Origin: Hymenobacter tibetensis | GTDB lineage: Bacteria > Bacteroidota > Bacteroidia > Cytophagales > Hymenobacteraceae | Length of the DNA stretch: 64,000 bases | Assembly: GCF_022827545.1 (NCBI RefSeq) | Contig: NZ_CP094669.1 | Location: 834,001-898,000, forward strand | Reading direction: 5' to 3' | Part shown: positions 44,459 through 51,804 of the stretch, piece by piece | Layout of the letters: each line of letters starts with the position of its first letter | How positions within the stretch are numbered: the first letter of the stretch is position 1 | Made by a program: the position numbers and the translations under genes | The notes under the pieces: generated by a model | Told to the model about the DNA's origin: nothing | The model's input: only the letters and a program-made list of their open reading frames with translations | Databases searched by the model: none

Positions 44459-44578
44459 GTTGGTTTCCGGCTTCCCAAGTGGCATATAGTAGCACAACAG
44501 GCGGGGTGTGGGAGCCAGGCTCCACAATAACCAGAAGTGCGAATCATCGTTGGTAAAAGCCAATCTTCTACTAACGCT

Positions 44579-45442
44579 ATGGAAACGAAACCAACATCCC
44601 TACCGCCCCAGGCCCAAGACCAGCAGCCCGGCATCGAACAGGGAATGACACCCCGGCCGGAGTATATCCGCCCCGGTTATAAAGGCAGCGACAAGCTACA
44701 AGGCAAAATAGCCCTCATCACCGGCGGCGACTCTGGCATTGGCCGCTCTGTTGCCGTGCACTTCGCTCGGGAGGGGGCCGATGTCGCCTTCACTTACCTG
44801 CCTAGCGAAGAGCAGGACGCCTACGAAACTCGGCAACTAGTGGAGCAGGAAGGCCGCCGGTGCCTGTCGTTGCCTGGCGACCTCCGCGACCCGCAGTTCT
44901 GCCAGTCCATCGTCGACCAAGTTGTACAAGAGCTAGGCGGCTTGAACATCCTGGTTAACAATGCCGCCGAGCAGTTCGTGAGCACCGACCTGACGGAAGT
45001 GTCCGACCAGCAGTTTGAAGATACGTTCCAGGTGAACTTCTTCTCGTTTGTGCGGGTAACCCGCGCCGCATTGGCTCACCTCAAGGAAGGCGACTGTATC
45101 ATCAACACGTCGTCTATCAACGCCTACCGTGGCAACCAGCAACTAGTGGACTATACGTCCACCAAAGGCGCCATTACGGCCTTCACCCGCTCCATGGCGC
45201 AGCAACTTGCTGAAAAGAAAATCCGCGTCAACAGCGTAGCACCAGGCCCCATCTGGACGCCCTTAATTCCGGCCAGCTTCCCACCAGAGAAAGTAGCTTC
45301 CTTCGGCAAGGACACCACAATGAAGCGCCCCGGTCAACCGTCCGAGGTTGGTACGTGCTACGTGTTCCTGGCCTCCGACGACTCCACGTACATCACCGGG
45401 CAGGCGCTGCACCCCAACGGCGGCGAAATCCTGAATACGTAG
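44579..45442 (+). CDS. SDR family oxidoreductase (YghA-like)
   Basis: A 287-residue short-chain dehydrogenase with an extended N-terminus typical of the YghA/GsiB-associated group (TPRPEYIRPGYKGSDKLQGK). Cofactor motif TGGDSGIGR, NNAAEQ, catalytic Ser (INTSSINAY) and Y-x-x-x-K (YTSTKGA), then APGPIWTPL. Such enzymes are often stress-induced glucose-dehydrogenase-like proteins. ATG 44579 chosen over 44537. Ends at a shared terminator. Confidence 0.92.
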   Translation: METKPTSLPPQAQDQQPGIEQGMTPRPEYIRPGYKGSDKLQGKIALITGGDSGIGRSVAVHFAREGADVAFTYLPSEEQDAYETRQLVEQEGRRCLSLPGDLRDPQFCQSIVDQVVQELGGLNILVNNAAEQFVSTDLTEVSDQQFEDTFQVNFFSFVRVTRAALAHLKEGDCIINTSSINAYRGNQQLVDYTSTKGAITAFTRSMAQQLAEKKIRVNSVAPGPIWTPLIPASFPPEKVASFGKDTTMKRPGQPSEVGTCYVFLASDDSTYITGQALHPNGGEILNT

Positions 45443-45483
45443 AACTCCAAGCCTATTTGCATCAGGCTGTGTGCTTCACGCTC

Positions 45484-45529
45484 GAAAACACAAGCAGCCG
45501 CTCGGTTTCGAGCGGCTGCTTGTGTTTTC
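45484..45529. terminator. Bidirectional terminator between SDR and lipoprotein genes
   Basis: A perfect 21-base stem (45484-45504 and 45509-45529; AAAACACAAGCAGCCGCTCG core) with a four-base GTTT loop. A-rich and T-rich flanks suit termination in both directions. Confidence 0.93.
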
Positions 45530-45545
45530 AACCAAATAGTGGTTT

Positions 45546-45818
45546 CTACTGGCCAGTGGTAGCGCCTGGGGCGGCGCCAGCCGTGGTAGTGCCTTCCGAG
45601 GTAGTAGGAGCCGTGGTAGCACCTGCGCTTTCCGGATTGGTATTGGCATCGGGCACCGGAACGGCGTTGGGGTCTTGCTGTACCGTAACTGTATCGGAAC
45701 TGGCAGCTTCAGTGTTGGTAGTACCGGCTTCGGTGCTAGCCGCGCCTTCTTGGTTGCCGCCACACGATGCGAAAGTAAACGAGGCCGCAGCCAGTAAAAG
45801 GAACAATGCTTTTTTCAT
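45546..45818 (-). CDS. Second Ser/Thr-rich lipoprotein, probable ECF regulon member
   Basis: A 90-residue lipoprotein (MKKALFLLLAAASFTFASC; lipobox FASC, Cys19). The mature part is low complexity in A, T, S, E, G and P, with no fold visible. It matches the plan of the lipoprotein at 8552-8803. Its promoter GGGTTACC-N14-GTATTAA is the one found in the sigma factor locus 37 kb away. The predicted leader is about 60 bases. Confidence 0.8.
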   Translation of the reverse strand: MKKALFLLLAAASFTFASCGGNQEGAASTEAGTTNTEAASSDTVTVQQDPNAVPVPDANTNPESAGATTAPTTSEGTTTAGAAPGATTGQ

Positions 45819-45884
45819 AGGGAAGCAGTATAGTAGGCAAGAAGTGTAAATCCGTGGTTGGTTGCCGAGTGTGGCAACCTCCGG

Positions 45885-45913
45885 TTAATACGAGCTACTA
45901 GTGCAGGTAACCC
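45885..45913 (-). promoter_or_regulatory. ECF-type promoter of the second lipoprotein
   Basis: On the minus strand GGGTTACC (45913-45906), a 14-base spacer and GTATTAA (45891-45885). Box sequences and spacing equal those of the sigma operon promoter at 8455-8427. Assignment to that sigma factor is inferred from sequence only. Confidence 0.7.
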
Positions 45914-46016
45914 AATTTTCTAGCAAAGACCGTCTGTCTGCTTGGTGAAAGTGCTCAGCAAATGGAACTGCTGGCAGCTGTTAATGAAAACAGTGAGTCT
46001 CAGAGTGTATGAAGCA

Positions 46017-46052
46017 CAAAAAAACCGACCCAGTTGCTTGGATCGGTTTTTT
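46017..46052 (-). terminator. Terminator of the tRNA-like gene
   Basis: On the minus strand, a stem ACCGATCC/GGGTCGGT (one mismatch) with an 8-base loop is followed by seven T. It starts only a few bases after the 3' end of the tRNA-like RNA. Confidence 0.85.
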
Positions 46053-46055
46053 GAG

Positions 46056-46170
46056 CTGTAGAAGAAGGATTCGAACCTCCACGGTGTAGTTAGCCGGCCG
46101 CCGGACCAGTTTTTCCCGAATCACCACCCCCGAGAGAGGAGGGTATGTCTGCCAGTTTCATCATTCTACA
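46056..46170 (-). tRNA. tRNA-like RNA, class II (Leu-like), CUC anticodon, atypical
   Basis: The 115-base sequence folds into a cloverleaf. Acceptor stem TGTAGAA/TTCTACA (7 pairs, no encoded CCA). D-arm ATG-AAACTGGCAGA-CAT, as in tRNA-Leu. Anticodon stem CCCTC/GGGGG with loop CTCTCTC, giving CUC at 34-36. T-arm GGAGG-TTCGAAT-CCTTC. The loop has a pyrimidine at position 37, where nearly all tRNAs have a purine. The variable arm is about 46 bases and GC-rich (outer GGTG/CACC, inner CCGG-CGG-CCGG), far longer than the normal 13-20. Own promoter and terminator make it a transcribed unit. It may be a non-decoding tRNA-like RNA, an unusual tRNA, or a decaying tRNA gene. Confidence 0.65.
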
Positions 46171-46203
46171 AGATAATCCCGCGCCGTTTGCGTTGGAGAA
46201 TAT

Positions 46204-46233
46204 CAAAGGTAGGGCTCAAAATTTAATAGGCAA
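46204..46233 (-). promoter_or_regulatory. Consensus housekeeping promoter of the tRNA-like gene
   Basis: On the minus strand TTG (46233-46231), 19 bases and TACCTTTG (46211-46204): an exact bacteroidete TTG-N19-TAnnTTTG promoter. The transcript would start roughly 25-30 bases before the RNA 5' end. Confidence 0.8.
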
Positions 46234-46513
46234 GCATATGGAACTAAAAAAGTAGAAATGCTTCGTGCTGTCCGTTGCAGCTCAGGACCCCAGCAGTTAC
46301 ATCAAACCACAGCTTAACAATCCTATTGATATACACTGCTAGTGCGTGTTTGATAACGTGTGACTTGTTGTGCAACAACTACAAAAGCAACACCGGATAG
46401 GCGGCGCGGAACTGAATTGCGGCAGTGGTGAAGTGCAAAAGTATAGTCCAGTAGTAAGGACTGTTCTCGCGGAAATTATCCTTATCACTGGCCTAGTAGT
46501 GCAAAGTGCCCAA
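46234..46513. other. Intergenic region upstream of the tRNA-like promoter
   Basis: About 280 bases, AT-rich, between the promoter of the tRNA-like gene and the end of the next leftward gene. It holds a small TTGTTG-TG-CAACAA palindrome but no clear terminator or gene. Confidence 0.4.
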
Positions 46514-46873
46514 TTAGTTATTCTTCATGTACTGATAAGCACCTTGTAGAAACTGAAAGCCCCCGAAGATAATGGCGCCCCAGGTCATAAAGTAGCTGCC
46601 CCCTTGCTCGGAGGCCAAGTAATAGGTGCCACCCGTAACAAGCGAACCACCTAAAAACCAGAGTCCACCAGTGCGCATATTACTGATTGCCTGTTCTTTG
46701 TAAGCTTCTTGAAATTGATTTCGCATATTCTGCGTGACAACTGCTGCATCTTCTACAGCAAGTCCTTTCTCAACAAGCTCCCTCTCTATCTCTGCATCCG
46801 ATTTACCCGCAACAACCAGCCTAGCTGTGTAATCATACACTTCTTGTACACTTAGTTCTTCAACAATTTCCAT
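46514..46873 (-). CDS. Small two-helix membrane protein, unknown
   Basis: A 119-residue protein starting MEIVEELSVQEVYDY at ATG 46873. The first ~70 residues are a charged helical domain (SDAEIERELVEKGLAVEDAAVV..., similar in style to a degenerate UBA-like or SHOCT-like helical segment). Two membrane segments follow (LWFLGGSLVTGGTYYLA; YFMTWGAIIFGGFQFLQGAY). The codon use and AT content differ somewhat from neighbours. No named family. Confidence 0.72.
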   Translation of the reverse strand: MEIVEELSVQEVYDYTARLVVAGKSDAEIERELVEKGLAVEDAAVVTQNMRNQFQEAYKEQAISNMRTGGLWFLGGSLVTGGTYYLASEQGGSYFMTWGAIIFGGFQFLQGAYQYMKNN

Positions 46874-47120
46874 AAATAAAGGTGTATAGTTTGCTCGCAA
46901 TATACTAATAAAGTGCAATTATAATGTAAATGTTAAATTGTGGTTTAATTTTCTGCCAAGATTAAAGCTTTGCTCACTACGCATCTAAACAGATGATTAT
47001 CAAGGGAAATTGCCTTTCCACTGCTCTCAGTATGTGGTATTACATCTACGATTAGCCAAAACTATCTAGGCACACAAGATAGAATGCTATAAGGACTAGG
47101 AATCAAACCCGCATCAAACA
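46874..47120. other. AT-rich intergenic region
   Basis: About 250 bases, AT-rich, upstream of the small membrane protein. No consensus promoter or RNA gene is visible. Confidence 0.35.
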
Positions 47121-47156
47121 AAACCCCGCGCCAGCCTTACAGCCAACGCGGGGTTT
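47121..47156 (-). terminator. Terminator of icd
   Basis: A 10-base stem AAACCCCGCG/CGCGGGGTTT (47121-47130 and 47147-47156) with a 16-base loop; a T-rich run follows on the minus strand. Confidence 0.88.
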
Positions 47157-47186
47157 CTTTTAAACTACTTGTTTACTACCGAGCCA

Positions 47187-48449
47187 CTACATCCGGTTGA
47201 TAATCTCGTCGCCGAACTCGCTGCATTTCAGCAGGGTAGCCCCTTCCATTAGGCGCTCGAAGTCGTAGGTGACGCGCTTGGAGGCAATGGCGGCTTCTAG
47301 GCCTTTGTAGATGAGGTCGGCGGCTTCCTGCCAGCCCATGTGTTCGAACATCATGGCACCGGAGAGGATAACCGAACCGGGGTTCACTTTGTCGAGGCCG
47401 GCGTACTTGGGTGCGGTGCCATGCGTAGCTTCGAAGATGGAGTGCCCAGTCACGTAGTTGATGTTGGCGCCGGGCGCAATACCAATACCACCTACAATGG
47501 CGGCCAGGGCGTCGGAGATATAGTCGCCGTTCAGGTTCAGGGTAGCTACCACCGAGTACTCGGCGGGGCGGAGCAGGATCTGCTGCAGGAAGGCATCGGC
47601 AATGCTATCCTTGATCAGGATCTTGCCGCCGTCAAGAGCTGCTTTCTGCTGCGCGTCGGCTACTTCCTGGCCCTGCTTGGCTAGCACCCGGTCGTACTGG
47701 CTCCAGGTGTACACTTTGTCGCCGAATTCCTTTTCAGCCAACTCGTAGCCCCAGGTTTTGAAGGCGCCTTCCGTGAACTTCATGATGTTGCCTTTGTGCA
47801 CAATCGTTACCGAAGGTTTCTTGTGCTCAATAGCGTATAGAATAGCGGCCCGTACCAACCGCTCGGTGCCTTCCTTGGAAACCGGCTTGATACCAAACGA
47901 CGACGTTTCGGGGAAGCGAATTTTTTTCACGCCCATCTCGTCTTGCAGAAATTCCAGCATTTTCTGCGCCTGCGGAGTGCCGTTCATGTACTCAATGCCC
48001 GCGTAAATGTCTTCGGTGTTCTCCCGGAAGATCACCATATCGGTCAGCTCGGGCTGCTTAACGGGCGAAGGAACGCCATCGAACCAGCGCACGGGGCGCA
48101 CACACGAGTACAGGTCTAGCTCCTGGCGCAGGGCCACATTCAGGGAACGGATGCCGCCGCCAACGGGCGTGGTTAGGGGGCCTTTGATTCCCACGAGGTA
48201 TTCGCGGAAAGCATCGAGGGTTTCGTTAGGGAGCCAATTACCCGTTTGCTTGAAAGACTTTTCACCAGCTAACACTTCTTTCCACGCCAGCTTACGCGAA
48301 CCACCGTAGGCTTTTTCTACAGCCGCGTCAAATACTCGCACAGAGGCCGCCCAGATGTCCGGACCGGTACCATCGCCTTCAATGAAGGGAATGATGGGCT
48401 GGTCGGGTACATTCAGCTTGCCGTTTTTGATGGTGATTTTTTCTGCCAT
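47187..48449 (-). CDS. icd: NADP-dependent isocitrate dehydrogenase
   Basis: Oxidative decarboxylation of isocitrate to 2-oxoglutarate in the TCA cycle. The 420-residue protein reads [46 protein letters not shown], the phosphorylation/substrate loop region [27 protein letters not shown] and [26 protein letters not shown]. These match the E. coli-type homodimeric enzyme. Starts at ATG 48449. Confidence 0.97.
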   Translation of the reverse strand: MAEKITIKNGKLNVPDQPIIPFIEGDGTGPDIWAASVRVFDAAVEKAYGGSRKLAWKEVLAGEKSFKQTGNWLPNETLDAFREYLVGIKGPLTTPVGGGIRSLNVALRQELDLYSCVRPVRWFDGVPSPVKQPELTDMVIFRENTEDIYAGIEYMNGTPQAQKMLEFLQDEMGVKKIRFPETSSFGIKPVSKEGTERLVRAAILYAIEHKKPSVTIVHKGNIMKFTEGAFKTWGYELAEKEFGDKVYTWSQYDRVLAKQGQEVADAQQKAALDGGKILIKDSIADAFLQQILLRPAEYSVVATLNLNGDYISDALAAIVGGIGIAPGANINYVTGHSIFEATHGTAPKYAGLDKVNPGSVILSGAMMFEHMGWQEAADLIYKGLEAAIASKRVTYDFERLMEGATLLKCSEFGDEIINRM

Positions 48450-48607
48450 TGGGAAATTGTCAGTTGTTAATTGACGGTTATTGGTGTTTTGGGTAGTTGA
48501 GGTTTAGCAAGGGCCTTGGTAGACCCTCATGCAGGAAACGAGCACTCTGGTATCGTCATGCGAACAGCTTCATTCATTGCGCACGACGGTCTGACGAGCA
48601 AACGAGG

Positions 48608-51600
48608 TCAGTAGCCAAAAATCTCTTTCAGCGTGAGTTGTTGGAGTTGGCCGTATTTGGCTAGCTCCTTGAAATTGAGGCGGTCTTTCGAGCCAATAAC
48701 CAGAATGGTTTGGTTCTGGCCTTTCACGCGGGCCTGCTGGAATTTCTGCAAATCAGTGAAGCTCATGTTGGGCGTTTGCTCATACACGTCGCGGCGCAGG
48801 TCGTAGTCGAGGCCCAGGCGCTTGGCCCGCTCGTAGCTGAACAAGATATCGGCCTTGGTGATGCGCTCCGTGGCAATACTGTTGCGGATGGCGTTCTTGG
48901 CAATTTGCAGGTTGGCTTCGGCCACCGGCATATCGTTGAGTAGGGAGTTCATCCCTGCCATAGCCTCCGGCAACTTGTCGGATTGGGTGCCGATGTAGCT
49001 GAGGTTGTAGCTGCTACGGCCCGCCTTATCGGCATTGGCAAAACGCGAGGAAGCCGAGTAGGCCAGCGCCTTCGACTCGCGCAACTCCTGAAACACAATG
49101 CTGCCCATGCTACCCCCGAAGTACTCGTTGTAAAGGCTAGTGGTCGGTACAATGGATTTGTCGTAAACCGGACCCTTCGAGAGGAATAGGATTTCCGCCT
49201 GCACCATGTTGTAGTCCACCCAATAGACCTTACGTGAGTTCATGGGTTGCTCCGCAAAGTCCTTGTTAGCCGGTACCGGCGTGAGTTTGACAGGTACGCG
49301 GTGGTTGATGTTGAGGACTTCTGTCAACCCCAACCCATACGAAATTTCCCCTGCGGTGCCGTCATATCGCTTGCTTGATACAGTCTCAGGTTGCCCGGTT
49401 GCTCTGCGCGGCCCATAGTACAGCACACGATGCTGATAGGTCGGAATGCTCTTGATGAGAGCCGTTAGCTGCTCGGGTTTCAGGGCCTTTAGTTCTTTCT
49501 CGCTGAGTTGGCTGGTGAAGGGATTCTTAGAACCGTACTTGGCATAGTTCACCATGGCCTGGCTCAGAATCACTTGCTTGTTGAGCTTGGCATCCTGACG
49601 CGACTTCAGCACGCCAGCCACCATGTTCCGGAGAGCGGCAGCATCGGGCTTAGGCGCGTCCAGCAAACTTTCGAACAACTGCAACGCTGGTTCCATGTTG
49701 CTATCGAGGCCGCTGAGGCTCACGAAAATGCGGTCCTGGCCGCTGCTTACCGCAAACGAGCAACCGAGCTTGTAGAACTCCTGCTGCAGCTGCTCGGCCG
49801 TGTACTTATCAGTGCCGAGGTATTGCAGGTAATCGGCGGCGAGGCCTAGCTTAGGATCGTTGTTGGTGCCCAAGTCGAGCACGTAGTACAGGTTGAAGAG
49901 GTTGTTTTCGGTGTTGTGGGTGTAGAACACCGGAATACCCGAAGCTAACTTGGTTTCCTGAATGTCCTTCTTGTAATCAAGGAACACCGGCTGCAATTCT
50001 GGGGAGCTGAGGCCGGTAACTTGCTTGTAGAAGTCGGAAGCTACTTCACGGTTCACGGGCACGGGCGTAATGGCAGGCTTCACCACTTTCACCGCGTTGG
50101 GGTCCTTGCCAGTGCGCTTGTAAATCACGGCGTAGCCGGGGCCATAGTACTTGTTGGCCACGCGCATTACCTCTTCCTTGGTGATGCTGGCAAAGTCATC
50201 GATTTGCTTGAGGTACTCTTTCCAGTCTTGGCGCGCTACAAATGCATCTACGAAGGCGCCCGCGCGCGACTCGTTGCTTTCGTAGCTCTTGGTGCGCTGC
50301 AGTTTCTCGTTGTTGATGATGGCCGGAACCAGCCAGTCGGGGAAATCACCCTTCTTCACTTTGGCGAGCTGCGCGAGTAATAGGCCGCGCACCTCTTCCA
50401 GCTTCTGACCCTGGCGCGGCGTGGCGTACAGCACGTGGGCGCTGTAGTCGTTGTTGAGCATCGTGAACGAGGCTGCCTGCAACACCTTTTGCTGCTGGTT
50501 GAGGTTGAGGTCAATCAGCCCGGCCTGCCCATTGGTTAAAATCTTGTCCATCATGCGCAACACCAGCGCCTCGCGGGAGGTAGAGCCAGGGAAGCGGAAG
50601 CCGAGCATCACGTTTTCGGCGTCGGGGCCCACTATTTCCTTGGTGATGGGCGCCGTGATGGGTGCTTCCTGGGGTACCTCGAAGGCCGGTACTGGCTTGT
50701 TGGCCAGCTTGCCAAAGTACTGGTCGATGATGCGGATGGTCTGGTCGTAGTCCAAGTCGCCGCTCAAGCACAGTGCCACGTTGTTGGGCACGTAGTACTT
50801 GTCGAAATACCGCTTAATCTCCGTGATAGACGGGTTTTGCAGGTGCTCGATGGTGCCAATCGTGGTTTGGGTGCCGTACGGGTGCTTCTGGAAGAGAGTA
50901 GCCGACAAGGCCTCAAACTCCTTGCTGAAGTCGTTGTCGAGCCCGCGGTTCTTTTCTTCATACACCGCTTCCAGCTCGGTATGGAAAAGGCGAGGTACCA
51001 TTTCGCCGAGCCGTTCGCTCTGGATGGCGGCCCACTTCTCTAGCTGGTTGCTCGGAATGTCTTCCTGATACACCGTCTGCTCAACGGAAGTATAGGCATT
51101 AGAGCCTTTGGCTCCGATGGCGCCCATCACCTTGTCGTACTCATTGGCTACGGCGTACTTGGCCGCGACGCTGGAAATCGAGTCGATTTGGTGGTAGGTG
51201 CGCTTGCGGGCGGCGGGGTCGTTGCGCTGGCTGCGGTACTGCTCGTACAGGGCCTCGATCTTGGCTAGCTCGGTCTTCTCAGCGGTCCAGTTTTGGGTTC
51301 CGAGCTTGGAAGTACCCTTGAACACCATGTGCTCTAGATAGTGCGCAAGGCCGGTGGCCGTGGCGGGGTCGTTTTTGGAGCCCGCCCGCACCGCCAGATA
51401 CGTTTGGATCCGAGGCGCGTCGTCGTAATCAGAGAGGTAAACGGTGAGGCCGTTGTCGAGGGTGTAGATGCGAGCCTTGAGCGGGTCGCCCTCTACGGTC
51501 TGGTACTTATATTCCTTTTCTTTCTGGGCGGGAGCTGCACTGCTGGCCGGCGCCGTGGTAGCGGCAGTAGCAGCGGGTTTGCTTGTTTGGCATTGAGTGA

Positions 51601-51649
51601 GGCCGAGGGTCGCCAGCGCTGGAACAAGAAGCAGAAAGGATTTTTTCAC
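48608..51649 (-). CDS. M16 family zinc metallopeptidase, double-domain lipoprotein
   Basis: A 1013-residue protein with a lipoprotein-type signal (MKKSFLLLVPALATLGLTQC, Cys20) and two M16 (insulysin/pitrilysin) units. The first has the inverted zinc motif H103-Y-L-E106-H107 with a distal Glu in ELEAVYEEKNR. The second (about residues 540-1010) lacks the HxxEH motif, as expected for the structural half. The fusion of both halves in one chain is of the pitrilysin type. It probably degrades small peptides in the periplasm. A TATCTTTG box lies upstream. Confidence 0.92.
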   Translation of the reverse strand: MKKSFLLLVPALATLGLTQCQTSKPAATAATTAPASSAAPAQKEKEYKYQTVEGDPLKARIYTLDNGLTVYLSDYDDAPRIQTYLAVRAGSKNDPATATGLAHYLEHMVFKGTSKLGTQNWTAEKTELAKIEALYEQYRSQRNDPAARKRTYHQIDSISSVAAKYAVANEYDKVMGAIGAKGSNAYTSVEQTVYQEDIPSNQLEKWAAIQSERLGEMVPRLFHTELEAVYEEKNRGLDNDFSKEFEALSATLFQKHPYGTQTTIGTIEHLQNPSITEIKRYFDKYYVPNNVALCLSGDLDYDQTIRIIDQYFGKLANKPVPAFEVPQEAPITAPITKEIVGPDAENVMLGFRFPGSTSREALVLRMMDKILTNGQAGLIDLNLNQQQKVLQAASFTMLNNDYSAHVLYATPRQGQKLEEVRGLLLAQLAKVKKGDFPDWLVPAIINNEKLQRTKSYESNESRAGAFVDAFVARQDWKEYLKQIDDFASITKEEVMRVANKYYGPGYAVIYKRTGKDPNAVKVVKPAITPVPVNREVASDFYKQVTGLSSPELQPVFLDYKKDIQETKLASGIPVFYTHNTENNLFNLYYVLDLGTNNDPKLGLAADYLQYLGTDKYTAEQLQQEFYKLGCSFAVSSGQDRIFVSLSGLDSNMEPALQLFESLLDAPKPDAAALRNMVAGVLKSRQDAKLNKQVILSQAMVNYAKYGSKNPFTSQLSEKELKALKPEQLTALIKSIPTYQHRVLYYGPRRATGQPETVSSKRYDGTAGEISYGLGLTEVLNINHRVPVKLTPVPANKDFAEQPMNSRKVYWVDYNMVQAEILFLSKGPVYDKSIVPTTSLYNEYFGGSMGSIVFQELRESKALAYSASSRFANADKAGRSSYNLSYIGTQSDKLPEAMAGMNSLLNDMPVAEANLQIAKNAIRNSIATERITKADILFSYERAKRLGLDYDLRRDVYEQTPNMSFTDLQKFQQARVKGQNQTILVIGSKDRLNFKELAKYGQLQQLTLKEIFGY

Positions 51650-51696
51650 AGGTCGACTGGCGCAGGCAGTAAGCAGGACGGAGAAATAAAGGGAAT

Positions 51697-51704
51697 CAAA
51701 GATA
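51697..51704 (-). promoter_or_regulatory. Promoter -7 box of the M16 gene
   Basis: TATCTTTG on the minus strand (51704-51697) matches TAnnTTTG; a TTT-rich stretch lies about 20 bases upstream. Leader about 40 bases. Confidence 0.55.
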
Positions 51705-51804
51705 GGCGGCCTATCCTGGAATAAAAAGCGCCAGCCAGCCCGAAACCACCCGCCGCGGCCTCGAAGTCCGAAAAATTATGTATGAGAAGTTTGGGTGGTG
51801 CCGA

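Noticed and set aside
45055..45062. Another GGGTTACC (minus strand)
   Set aside because: Lies inside the SDR coding region, with no GTATnAA at 14 bases; chance match.
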